Shown here one piece after another: positions 36,250 through 47,210 of a DNA stretch of 64,000 nt. Source of the stretch: Melieria omissa (lineage: Eukaryota > Arthropoda > Insecta > Diptera > Ulidiidae). The stretch's first letter is position 1. Each line of letters starts with the position of its first letter. The stretch lies in NCBI GenBank assembly GCA_963971225.1, contig OZ020267.1, forward strand, positions 108,525,892-108,589,891, written 5' to 3'. The notes beneath the pieces were generated by a model, which was not told the origin of the DNA, did not search any database, and saw only the letters and a list, made by a program, of their open reading frames with translations. The position numbers and the translations under genes were made by a program.

Positions 36250-37890
36250 ACTTATACTTCTGTGTACTAAAATCAGCAATTAAAACGCAATCACAATTTG
36301 ATTGCTTGACAACTTTTATTGATAATACGCTGTCCACTAGAACTGCTTAGACTTTCGGACAGAGTTCGGACTGTGGACTTTCCAACCACCTAAACTATCA
36401 CAATTTCAGTTCCAATATCCAAAAAGTCCTCTCTTTCGGATAGTCCGTGCAATTAAAAGCACTGTTCACAATCGTTTTAATCCGTGCAAATCTGTCATAA
36501 TTTTCACATCCGCTTAAAATTTGACACTAAATCTTATGTCAATATTTAGCTCGGATGCGGCCGCACGGACAGTAACTTTGTTACGCTAAAGCTTCAAAGT
36601 ACTCGAACTATCTCATCCGCTCTCTGAAAGCATCAGTAATGTCAACATTTTCAACCGTAAATAAACGTTTTAAAATTGAAACTCAATACGTCAAAATATG
36701 ACGTATGTGTGCACTGTCATGCCAACCAACGCATTGCCACCTGTTCCAATTCACATCGCATTGTGATTACCAGCCGATGACTAACTGGCGGTAATCTGAG
36801 TCCGATAGTCTAAACTCAAAGCTTATATTTATTTAGCCGGCTTAATATGGTAATTCGTATATTTACCATGTTTGCCTAATTCCTACTTGGTTGCATCATA
36901 TGGCAATTGCACAAAAAACAAATTATGAATAAAATTAATTAGGCACTCTTGCGTTAAGTGACATTTCAATGTGAAGGCTATGCAAACCGGTAATGTGATA
37001 AATATTGAAAAGTTTGGCGTTTGGTATAAAATTAATTTAAATTTGAAATTTAGATTAGAGAAGCGATTTTTGGTTAAATGCACAATGATTTTTATATATA
37101 AAAGTATAGAAGAATATATGATTAAACAAATATTAAATATAATACAATTAAATTAAATATAATAATAGTATATAAAAAAATATTACATATAAAAATCGAA
37201 AAATTAAATATAAAAAATTTAAAAAATATGAGAATATCTACAAAACAGAATAATATAGAAAAAAGTTAATTAAAATCAGAAAAAATTTAAATAAATTAAC
37301 TGAAAAGTGAACATTTTTTTACTTCGATTACAGTTAAAATACTCAACGTAAACAGGTCTACACAAGTTTAATTATTTTTAATTACGCGTGTTAAAAAAAT
37401 ACTCAAAAACACACAGCAACAAAATGCGTAAGTAATGTTTAATTATTGAGTGAAAACATGAAACTCATATATTTCCTTGTAAAAACATACAGAATGAATC
37501 AAACTACAAATTGTCACTGTCTATGGCTTTATGGACAATAATTGGCATTTGAAATCGTTGCAAGTGCGCGTAAACATTCAACGTGTCAGCTACAAATGAT
37601 AAATATGCAATTATATTCATTACAGCTTAGTACTCGTAATTGTTAGTGTAATTGTTATTAAAATCAACCTTCTAGGGGGAGACACAATTTTAATTGTAGA
37701 TGAGGTGTGCTGCGTCTTACAGAACATAACATTCGAAGCTAATTTTGAAAAACATTAGATTCATTATTGATTGAAGTTAGAGGAATATTGGTTCTACATA
37801 GGGAAATCTGATATATAGTTCTGTATTAGTTTAAATGAAAATGTATATGTCAAAATTTTAAAAGCTAAATATTCAAAGGCAAAACATTAC
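36250..37890. other. Spacer with no supported gene
   Basis: A moderately GC-rich part (36340-36830) containing repeated TCGGAC/GTCCG words is followed by very AT-rich DNA (37090-37300). No gene, element border or RNA recognised. Confidence 0.4.
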
Positions 37891-38153
37891 ATACAAAAAT
37901 GTTTTCAAACACTCGAATAAATCTGGGTACAAAAAGAAGCTCGATGTATGGATGTCCGACGAGTTAAGACAAGAAACCTCAGAAGCACAACAAAATGTTG
38001 ATTGGTGATGAAAAGTGAATCACTTACGACAACGTCAAACAAAAACTATTACAAACAGTGGACCAGCCAGAATTGATTGCCAGGAAGGTTTTGCTGATTG
38101 TTTGGAGGGATTGGTAGCTAATAATCTACTATGAACTCATCACCTACTATTAC

Positions 38154-38495
38154 ACTGCACAACAAAATCAAACTTTTTTTAAAATAACAAGGTTCTGACA
38201 ACGGATTCTGGTAGAGGCGACCATACAATGTCTTGAGAAAGTTAAATGCCGATCCATCTGTATCCAAACACTTAACAAAATTGTTTACCACACCAAGTTT
38301 TATATGTAATGGTTGTAAAACAATTTGTTTTGTTTGCACAAGTGGTGGATGGAAAATATTATGCTGGCCTAATGTCCCTTCAGCTCTCGGCTCCCATTGT
38401 TTTTTGGGATATTGGTTGCCCTTCCATCTGCTATTCCACGTGCAAGTTTTGTAGGACATTTTAGTACCAATTTTGAATAAGTACGAAATAAACAC
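38154..38495 (-). pseudogene. Fragment of an uncharacterised arthropod repeat-encoded protein
   Basis: The frame carries CTWNSRWKGNQYPKKQW and VLQPLHIKLGVVNNFVKCLD followed by G-x-x-F-x-x-L. From memory this matches a protein that occurs in many copies in aphid, cnidarian and other invertebrate genomes, with the pattern C-x-W-[DN]-S-R, then PLHIKLG..NFVK...G..F..L. That protein is unclassified as far as I know. Only about 110 residues remain. The upstream part is cut by the MITE at 38500. Confidence 0.5.
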
Positions 38496-38499
38496 TTAA

Positions 38500-39212
38500 G
38501 GGGCCCGAACACTGTAAACTGCAATTTTTCATATGTTTTTTATTTTATTTATTAAAAAAAAACGGACGTTCCGATTTACATGAAACTGTACACATATGTT
38601 AATAAATGTTTAGATTATCGAAAACTATTTTTTTTTTTTTTTGGCGGCCATGTTTGTATTCTGTAGCTGATCCAAAATGTCGTCTTTTTAAAATGACCCT
38701 TGTCGCGTTGACAGCAAATCAGCATAACGGAGCCTCCTCGAGCAAAAAACAAAAAAGATTCTTGAAATATACATTACTGGCTACTGTTTGACGTAGGGGA
38801 TTTTAAAAATATTGATTAGAAAAAAAATGGCGGCTGTTTGAAGAAAAAGTTTTTTTTTTCGCGTAAAATTTTGCACTAAATTATTTATAAAAAAAAAAGT
38901 TTGGCATATATCGGAAAACGGCTACGTCGAGCAGAAGCGACACTATTCCCGAATAGAATGCAATTTGAATCAGGTCGATCGGATAAAAACTTTTTCAGTT
39001 ATGCTGTCAACGCGGTCAAAAAACATGGTTTCGAGATAATCGCGTTTTAAGTTTTGAAAGGGGCAAATCGAATTAAAAAAGGTAGTAAAAAAGGTAATCT
39101 AAACATTTATTAACATATGTGTAAAGTTTCATGTAAATCGGAACGTCCGTTTTTTTTTAATAAATAAAATAAAAAACATATGAAAAATCGCAGTTTACAG
39201 TGTTCGGGCCCC
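38500..39212. mobile_element. TTAA MITE, 713 bp, long inverted repeats
   Basis: TTAA at 38496-38499 and 39213-39216. The ends are GGGGCCCGAACACTGTAAAC and its complement, and the arms match for about 130 bp, including the word CGGACGTTCCGATTTACATG. No coding capacity; the frame at 38606-38791 is within it. TTAA and long arms place it with piggyBac-type MITEs, although the GGGG terminus differs from the CCC ends of family A. Confidence 0.85.
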
Positions 39213-40105
39213 TTAAACACATTTTCGGCTTAATTCTGGCGTTCAGGTTAATATCTGAGCTTTGATGTGTTCAGAGACCTATCGTAGAATTTTATGGTGA
39301 ATATTTTCGTGATACATTTGATCCTTAAAAAGTCCTGTTTTACAGGATATTTTTGGCATTTTAGAAAAGAAGGGTCAAATTGACCCATACAAATAGGAGT
39401 TACAGGGTTAAAATGCTCCACAAAAATGTTCTTCGTAGTATTTTACATCAAATTGCTGAACACATCACATACCTAAAATATGAGCTTACATGGTTTTCGT
39501 ATGCCGAATCACCATAAGAATGAGCAAAAAGGGGGAAACTTTGACCCCTCCTAAAAAAAAATTCGGACGTAAACTTTCAAAACGCCGATACACGTATATT
39601 TTTTTTGGTCGCCTCTACCAGAATCCATTATCAGAACCTAGTTATTTTTTTTTTGTGTTGTGCAGTGATATCAACCATTGGACCATCTGAAGGAAGCTAT
39701 TTTCTCGAGAATCTTTGGTCCTAGGAATGAAATTGTGGTGTTTTGAGGACAATTCTAGGCTACACACATCGATAGTGACTGGCCAGAAGTTTCGCGAGTT
39801 TGGTTGGGTTCTTAAGCATTTATCTTACAGTCTGGACCTGGCAACAAGTGATTACTGCCTTTTTCTGTCTATGGCGAATACTTTTGTTGGAAAAAAGTTT
39901 GCTTGTGAAGTTGACTGCTTCAGTTCTGGGCCAATATGGGAAAGGGTTTCTAAAAGAGAGATCTTTAAATGGTTACCTTGTATTGTTAATATATATAATA
40001 TACAATACATATATAATATATAATATTGTAATAATAATGATTATATTTGCCTTTTTATAATTCTAAATTGTTTCTTTCACTCTCTTCGTTGCAGGGTTTT
40101 CCACC

Positions 40106-43100
40106 ATGTTGTCCGACGTCTCTGAAATGCCCTCAGTGCAATTGGGTGAATACAAGTTGCAATTCGAGCTGGGCGAACCCTCCGAACATGCCAAAGAAGT
40201 TGCCCTACGTGAGCTGCGCGAAACGCCCGAAATCAAAGAACAGGCACTGAAAGAGCTTAAGCAGCTAATGGAAGGTGAGAGAGTGCGGTGACACTATCGG
40301 TGATTATAGCGCCCGAACGAGGACAATGTACATTGTACCTGTGCTTACGTGTAGCCAAATGAAGTATTTAATTTAAATGTGGTTATTTTTTAGGCCTATG
40401 TAATGCTTAGAAAAAGCAAATGAATATTTGATGACATAAATGTAGTTGAACTTCTGTGTGCTAGTTGGGTGAGCTGTTCGACGAACTGGTGGTTGTGCCA
40501 GAGCACGTACAGGTTTAAAATTCAAATAAGCTAAAGGTCAGGACGCACTTAAACTTGAAATACCTAGAAACTCGTATTTACAAAAATGAGTTGGCAGTTT
40601 CAAGTGCACTTAGGAAGCTGTAATGAGTGAGCAAATAGTTTAACTACTGACTGACTTCTGGCAACTAAAGACTATTAATCGCTTTGGAATGTACGTGTGC
40701 GTAGCATTCAAAAGTATCGGTGAAGTCGCGGTGTAATGGGTGTTGGGTGCGGTAGGCAGACAGGCAGCAGCAAGTGTTAGTACCCACTGACGATCGATTT
40801 ATATTTGAATCAAAGTGCAGTGATGCCTTCGGAAGAGCATTGGATACCTTCTGAAGAACATTTGTTGTCTTCCAAAGAGAATTTAACTACCTTGAAATAT
40901 GTTTGATGTGTTCTGGTGAACATTTAACTATTTTCAAATGCTGTTTGGAGAATATTTTGCTCTTATGGAATCAATTTGATGCCTTCCGTAGGTAATTTGA
41001 TGCTTTACAAAGATCATTTTACTATTCTTAACTAAATTTGATGCTTTCTGAAGAACATTTGATGTTTTCCAAATATCATTGGAAGGGATCTAAAGATCAT
41101 TTTACTATTTCTTAATAAATTGTATATCTTCTGAAGAACATTTGTTGTCTTCCAATGAGAATTTAACTACCTTGAAATATGTTTGATGAGTTCTGGTGAA
41201 CAATTCACTATTTTAAAATGCTGTTTGGAGAGTATTTTGCTCTTATAGAATTTGATGCCTTCCGAAGGTAGTTTGATGATTTAAAAAGATAATTTTACAA
41301 TTCTAAGCTAAATTTGATGCTTTCTAAAGAACCTTTGATGTTTTCCGGAGATCGTTGATGCGTTCTAAAGATCACTTAAGTTTTCTAAAATAAATTGTAT
41401 GACTTCCGAGGAACATTTGATGTTTTTCAAAGATCATTGATTCTTTCTAAAGATCACTTTACTATCCTTCAATGACTTTTATGGCTTCTGAAGAACATTG
41501 GATGCCTTCCATAAATAATTTAAATAACTTGTAACATGTTTAATGCCTTCTGGTGTACATTACTCTCTTTACACTCTTTGCTAATATGAAATAAATGTGA
41601 TGCTTTCCAAAGGCAATTTGACGCCTTTCAAAGATCATTTTTCCATTCTAAACTAAATTTGATGCCATCTAAAGAATATTTGATGTTTTCCGAAGATCAT
41701 TGATGCTTTCTAAAGATCACTTTACTTTTCTATAATAAATTTAATGGCTTCTGAGGAACATTTGATGTCTTCCGAAGATAATTTAGCTACCTTGAAATAT
41801 ATTTGATGCCTTCTGGTGTACATTTCACTATTTTCAAATGCTGTTTGGTGAACATTTTCGCTATTATGAAATCAATTTGATGCCTTCTGGAGGTAATTTG
41901 ATGCTTTACGAAGATCACTTCACTATTTTGAAAACAAATTTTAATTGTTCTTCTGAAGAACATTTGTCATTATCTGAAGATCATTTGATGTTTGATGCAA
42001 TTAAAGTATAATTACAAATATTTTACATTTCGTGTCATTGTGTGCCAACAATAGACATTAAAAGTGTAGGAAATTTTCAAAGATCACTATTATGTCAATT
42101 ACAATTAATGACAACGTCAACAACTGACCGTCAGCCCATGTGCTTCGATAGGCTTTAATCGCGTGCATGTCGCTCAAATTTGACACATCTGAGCGCCAAT
42201 TGGACAGTAAATCATACGTCATCAATCGAAGCATTCATGTGAGAAACAACAACATTCAACACGGCCAGGTGTGAAGTAATAAAATAGTCAAACGCCCCAA
42301 ATGGAATAACTAAAACACAAATCGTTTCACGTGGTAGTTGCGAAATACAAAAACAACAAGTAAACCATTGTGACGTTTAAACAGCGCTGGCAATGTTGTT
42401 TACACTTGAAAGGGCCACAACTTGTTGATGGCACTGTGTTGTTCCTAGGTTTGTGTTACCAGTAAATGTGGTCAATATTGTTCATAGTCGTCAATACGGC
42501 AATACAAAAGTATTGAAAAAAACAAAACGGATGTTCAACTGTATTTTGTACATAAAATTAAGCTCAAGTTCGGTTTGAACATAATGATGCTAACCGCTTG
42601 CGGCAGCGCGCAGCTGGCGGTTATTGCGGCGCGTCAAACTGACGTCGACGCTTCTCGATATATTCACGTTTTCAGCCTCAATTTCAATTTGCCAAAAATG
42701 TCCGGTTTTGTACTCTAACCTCAAATGACAATAAAACCGCATTAAAAAGTTAGAAAAATAAAATTAGAAAATAAGATAAACAGAAACAACGTCGTCAAAG
42801 TTTAATGAAATTTGGCTGTAGTTATGGACAGGTTTTTTGAAAGACGATTTGTTGGGTCGGCGGGAGCGTTGGCGGTATTTAAGATGTGTGCGTCACGCGT
42901 TTGTCTTATTGGGCTGGAGATTTATAATAATTTTAATTTTTCCAATTTCCAATAATTGTAATTTTTCCAATCAATTTTTCAAATATTTTTATGTTTGTTT
43001 GTTATGTTTTCGTTTACAAAATTTGGTAAAAACCTCAAAAGTTTTAGTCAACAAAAGTAAAGAAATTGTTCTAAGAAAGTTGAGAGTCTTTTGTGCTTAT

Positions 43101-44015
43101 TTTATATCATGAAATTTTTTACTTTGTGTTTCTTATAGCCGAAACCGATTTGCTGTATCCCAAGGATAACGATGAGTGGCTGATACGTTTTCTAAGACCC
43201 TGTAAATTTTATCCTGAAAGTGCGCGAGATTTGGTTAGTTGGTAAAAATGAAATTTTTTGTATACAAAACTTTCAACTTTTCTTGTTTTCATAGATCAAA
43301 CGTTACTACTCTTTCAAAGTGAAACATGCCGATGTCTATGACGGCCTGACGCCAAGCAAAGAGGCCAATATTTTCAAGAACAACATACTGACCGTATTTC
43401 CCAATCGCGATCAGCTGGGACGCCGCATCTTGCTGCTTGAGTTGGGCAGTAAGTAGCACAAAAAGCCTAAATCTTTCCATCCCTTCAATAACTTCATAAC
43501 TTAACATTTTGTTATTTTTTTCAGAACGCTGGAAGCACAAACAGGTCACGCTCGATGAGGTCTTTAAGGGCGCTGTGCTGTTTCTGGAGGCCGCCATGCT
43601 AGAGCCGGAAACACAAATTAACGGCGCCGTTGTGATATTCGACATGGACGGTCTCAGTCTGGCGCAGACGTGGCAGTTTACGCCGCCCTTTGCGAAGCGC
43701 ATTGTCGACTGGCTGCAGGATTCGGTGCCAGTGCGCGTCAAGGCCATACACATCATCAACCAGCCCAAGCTGTTCAATGTGGTGTTTGCGCTCTTCAAGC
43801 CGTTCCTGCGCGAGAAGTTGCGCTCGCGCATCATCTTCCATGGCACCGATCGCGAGTCGCTGCACAAGCACATGTCGCCCAAATGTCTGCCGGCCTGCTA
43901 TGGTGGCGTGCTGGAGTTGAAGCGCGTCGACGGCGACCAGTGGTATCAGCTGCTATTGCTGTGCGATGCCGAGTATGTGGCAATCAATTCCTATGGCTAC
44001 AATAAGAAGAAGTGA
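40106..44015 (+). CDS. CRAL-TRIO domain protein (clavesin / alpha-tocopherol-transfer-like)
   Basis: A Sec14-like carrier that should bind a small lipid in a hydrophobic pocket; vertebrate relatives carry tocopherol or retinal, or bind PI(3,5)P2 on endosomes. Four coding exons, 40106-40274, 43139-43233, 43295-43448 and 43525-44015; 302 residues, the normal length. The acceptor at 40094 shows that an untranslated exon lies upstream. The CRAL-TRIO-N helices include ELRETPEIKEQALKELKQL and DNDEWLIRFLRPCKFYPESA. The lipid-binding domain has GRRILLLELG, INGAVVIFDMDGLSL, KAIHIINQPKLFNVVFALFK and FHGTDRESLHKH, ending with the usual LP-x-x-YGG (LPACYGG). The ligand cannot be read from sequence. I recall Drosophila CG10237 as a likely orthologue; symbol left blank. 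Intron 1 (2.9 kb) holds a satellite-like repeat. Confidence 0.93.
40851..41960. repeat. Higher-order tandem repeat in CRAL-TRIO intron 1
   Basis: The block CTGAAGAACATTTGTTGTCT starts copies at 40851, 41131, about 41488 and 41751. Units of about 260-360 bp are themselves built from diverged subunits of roughly 40 bp with the words TTTGATGCCTTCTGAAG, CATTTGATGTTTTCC and GATCATTTTACTATT. Divergence is high, so the array is old. It is spliced out with the intron. Confidence 0.85.
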
Positions 44016-46201
44016 GCGATTGCTGCTGCCGCGCGCATTTGCACCGCCAAACTGAGTGCTTGCTGGCGTTTGTCTGGCATTTTGATATGTTGGACAACGA
44101 CAGCGAGCATCTGAACGCCAACACAAAGCCCACTGTGCCGCTCTCTCAGCCACACGTATAAATATCATGTACTATAAATTTTGTTACTTACTTGCATGAA
44201 TCTTGCTAGTGATGCTTGCTTGTAATTAGTGTTAGAACAATTAAGTTTTAAGCTGAAAATTGAGGTACACAGAGTTGATTTGCCAAAAAGAAGAATAAGA
44301 ACAAAAGAAAGGCTGTTATTAAAGTGTGTAGCGTGACAGCCAACTGTTCGTACATAATATTATAACTTGTAAAGTTTGTAATGAAAATTTCGTTTGGGTT
44401 GAATTTTATTATACAGTTTTAAGTATTTAAAGTAGTTTAATAGAAATGCTTACGGGGTACAAGGGTTAATTTTAGGCATAGTTTAATGTAAAAAATATAA
44501 ATTGTATGTAGTTGAAATTGAATTTGCAATGTAGAAAATGATGCATAGTTGTGATTTAATTTGATCAAATGGAAAGAAAATTGAAAAAACAAATTTGGAA
44601 AAAATTGTCTTGCTCTCAAAAATAGCTCTTTATATATTTAGTACATTCCAATAGAGAGGAAAGTTTTGTTTGAAACAAAATTGGTGGAAAAATTAAAGAA
44701 TTTAAAATTATAATTAAACTGAGAAACAACAAGAAGCATAAAAATAAAACAATGGAATTTTCAAACAAAGAATAGAGGTAGTTTAAATTCTTTTTGAGTC
44801 TAAGTATTTGTTTGTTTAATGTAGCTGCAGTTTATAAATATGATGGCTGTGAACGATTGTTTAACTTGGGGTAATTACATTTGTTATGTAGGGCTTCGTC
44901 CTTGACCTTTCATGCGTGGTTCAATCAGAATACCTGCGGTCAAAAGCGTTACTGCTGTTTATCTTTCGGGGCCGACAGTGATGTGCAATGATCAGTATTT
45001 CATCATCCAATCGAACGCAATAATATAAACTCATCGTTTTCGGGAATCAGTCGGTGAGTTTATCTGCCTTCTTTACCGCGATTCCATTGCTTCTGTCAAC
45101 TTCTTGCGCTTTCTTTTAGTTCTAAGTAGTTTCTTCTGGTTCGTCCGTTGTCAGCTTCATCCTGATTACTGAATCATCTGCAACAATGTCTAATGGAAAC
45201 CTTCCTGAGATAACCAGCGCTGCTTCTTCCGAAATGGTCCAAAAGCAACAGCGTACTTCAAAGGCTGCTAAGTTATACAGCTGGAAATTTTATTTGTCTC
45301 GTTCTCATGTTAGTGACTTATTATTTCATAATAATTGTCCCTTTCACTGCCATAATAATGTGAGAGTGGTCAGGAATGCTTTAAGCTTTCCATAGCATTC
45401 AGTCCATGCGGATCACTGAGCTCATAGCGAAAGAAACGAGAGAGGAAAGCAAAGGGAGATGAGAATCGTGAAAGGGGTTTCAGGAACACGCTTCCAGTTT
45501 TTCAAGAACGCTGAACAGAATCAGATAAAATGTTCTGTTGTGTCCAAGGATTCGCATGTAAAGCCATCAATGATTTGCATGTTGGCCACAAGTTGTTCTG
45601 TGATTGTGCCGCCGCAATCTTTCCTCTTTAATCGAATAAAAAAGTCTGCTCTCTCCTTAATCAATGTTTTCACAAAACGTTTCGCGATTCTCAGGAACCA
45701 GTTCCGAACTATTTTCCTGCGTGATCAATGTAATGTAACGTAATGTTTTTAATGTACTAATGCGTTAATAGCATCACACCAGAAAGCTAAAAGTTGAATT
45801 ACAGCCAAAAGCCAGCACGAGTTCAACATCACTGCCTACTTTCAGGCTTGCGTCGTAATTGTAATCTATTCAATAAAACCAATTTGCTTTTTCACACTCA
45901 ATAAAATGTATTCGTCGTCTGATTTTTGTTTTCAATCATTTCATGTTATACATTTTTGATTATATCTCACTTAAAGCTAAGCTTCATATAAATAGTGTTT
46001 CATTTCACTTGCTGCCAATTACCATATTAAGGTATATTTGGTATTTACGAGTGTTGAGTGTTTTTGTTTGGTGTACTTGCAGTTTAAATCATATATGAAA
46101 TAATTCCGCAAAGTTAGTTGCGCATTTTGTAATATATGATTACATATGCTTGTTTGTTTGTAAAGTAAGGATTACGAGTACAAAGGATAATGCATAAATA
46201 T
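44016..46201. other. CRAL-TRIO 3' UTR and spacer
   Basis: The 3' UTR probably runs into AT-rich DNA past 44.2 kb. The part at 44880-45900 differs in composition and is described separately. I see no further coding exon. Confidence 0.4.
44885..45900 (+). mobile_element. Possible LTR-retroelement-derived fragment
   Basis: A GC-richer block contains TATAAA at 45023-45028, an initiator-like ATCAGTC about 25 bp later followed by a gtgagt donor, an ATG-started frame (45186-45395) beginning MSNGNLPEITSAASSEMVQK, and AATAAA signals near 45875 and 45900. This order (promoter, leader, short frame, poly-A signal) would fit an LTR-derived or gene-like unit. I recognise no gag, protease or reverse transcriptase motif and no target duplication. 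Confidence 0.25.
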
Positions 46202-46228
46202 GGTGTGTGTGTGTGTGTGTGCGTGTGT
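46202..46228. repeat. (GT)n microsatellite
   Basis: Alternating GT of about 26 bp with one C interruption, immediately left of the TIR element at 46234. The adjacency is notable because the apparent target duplication of that element is GTGT. Confidence 0.95.
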
Positions 46229-46233
46229 AGTGT

Positions 46234-47206
46234 CCCAGCGGGAAAGTTGGGAATGCATGAGGTTGTTCATGCACGAATTCGTATATGAAAAACCCAAATA
46301 GAAAACATATATTACCACGTAAGCGAGGGTGTAATGCATAGCTTTCGTTTCTTTTAATTGTGCTTTGTTTTTTATACCAAAGAGATTGCAAATTCCGAAG
46401 AAATTCTGAGGGGGCGGCGCAATCTTTCTTAGAATAAGAAACTGTTTCTTTGAAAAGGTCGCTTCTTTTGATTTGCGGAAAAATAACTTCAGTTGTGATA
46501 GAAAAATCGTTGAGACAGCAAGTGCGCGGATTGTTTCATCAAACGAGGTGAGTTTTAATAAAGTTTCATTTGCAAAGACAATTAATTTCATTAATCTTTT
46601 TTAATATCTCTTTAACAGCTCCCAGCGTTTTCATACAAACATCACGAAGCCCCGTGGATTAACGGAAACAAGAAATATTTACAAAAATATTCAAAGCAAC
46701 TTTGGTAAGTATGAATTTACAAAATAACTTTGTCTACTGGATTTTTTTTAATATTGAGTTATTTTCCTTTTTCAGAATGCCTGTCCAAAGACGAACAAAG
46801 AAGCAAAGGGATGTTATTGAAGTGAGTGTATTTTAGTTTTTTAATTTTTTCTCATCTAATGTATTTATATGTATTGAATGTATGAATTTATATGTAATCT
46901 ATTGGGCTTGAATTTCTTTAAAAATAAAAACTAACATAATGCAAAACAACAAACATTTCATTTTGGGTGTAAAGGTTTTTGGTAGATCATTTTATGCATT
47001 ACCGAGTAATGTACGATTTCCTACATGCTAGGCGAATGATGAAAACGTACATGTTTTTGGGATGCATGTCTTCATATACTCTCAGGTAATGCAAAAAATG
47101 GAAGCATTACATTTCGTAGGACATCGCCGTGAGAAAATTCATGCATGTTGTAATGCATAGCTTGCAAGCAAATATGCATTCCTATACATTATTTTTTCCC
47201 GCTGGG
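46234..47206. mobile_element. Unclassified TIR element, 973 bp, CCCAGCGGGAAA ends
   Basis: The left end CCCAGCGGGAAA and right end TTTCCCGCTGGG are perfect 12-bp inverted repeats, extended imperfectly by ATGCAT-containing sequence. Both sides have GTGT (46230-46233 and 47207-47210), a possible 4-bp target duplication, though the left one abuts a GT microsatellite. The words ATGCAT/ATGCATT occur many times in both subterminal regions. Inside are three exon-like segments with good splice sites. I cannot name a superfamily with this combination of ends and duplication length. Confidence 0.6.
46433..46821 (+). pseudogene. Exon-like segments inside the TIR element
   Basis: Segments ending at 46547 (gtgagt donor), at 46619-46704 (taacag acceptor, gtaagt donor) and at 46776-46821 (tttttcag acceptor, gtgagt donor) are separated by two 71-bp introns. 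One frame stays open through all three, for example HQTSSQRFHTN across the first junction and QSNFECLSKDEQRS across the second. Within the last segment another frame has an ATG (MPVQRRTKKQRDV). No start codon or homologue is known for the continuous frame, so this may be the relic of a spliced transposase or a captured host exon. Confidence 0.35.
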
Positions 47207-47210
47207 GTGT

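Larger units (their letters stand above)
38153..39667. mobile_element. Unclassified TIR element, 1.5 kb, inserted in the mariner fossil
   Basis: The ends are imperfect inverted repeats of about 70 bp sharing CACTGCACAACA, GGTTCTGA and GGATTCTGGTAGAGGCGACC. The target duplication is unclear. It contains a fragment of an arthropod-wide, unclassified protein (38154-38495, minus) and is split by a TTAA MITE at 38500-39212. Superfamily unknown to me. Confidence 0.65.
37895..39980 (+). pseudogene. mariner transposase fossil, split by a TIR element
   Basis: Two pieces on the plus strand read as one mariner transposase with stops and frameshifts. The left (about 37895-38150) has KKKLDVWMSDELR, LIGDEKWITYDNV and ARKVLLIVWRDW. 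The right (about 39670-39980) has QDNSRLHTSIV, a degraded PPYSPDLAPSDY region (YSLDLATSDYCLF) and MANTFVGKKFA. The element 38153-39667 lies between. No inverted repeats of the mariner itself were recognised. It resembles, but is older than, the mariner at 50308-51647. Confidence 0.75.

Noticed and set aside
35234..36337. 367-codon Leu-rich frame (minus) and Glu-Val frame (plus)
   Set aside because: Both arise from the GAAGTA hexamer, which cannot generate stops while the unit length is a multiple of three. No flanking coding sequence.
43599..43871. Frames on both strands overlapping CRAL-TRIO exon 4
   Set aside because: Shadows of a well-supported exon with conserved domain motifs.
46172..46591. 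139-codon minus-strand frame
   Set aside because: It crosses the border of the TIR element and runs through the GT microsatellite (HTHTHT), so it is unlikely to be a real protein.
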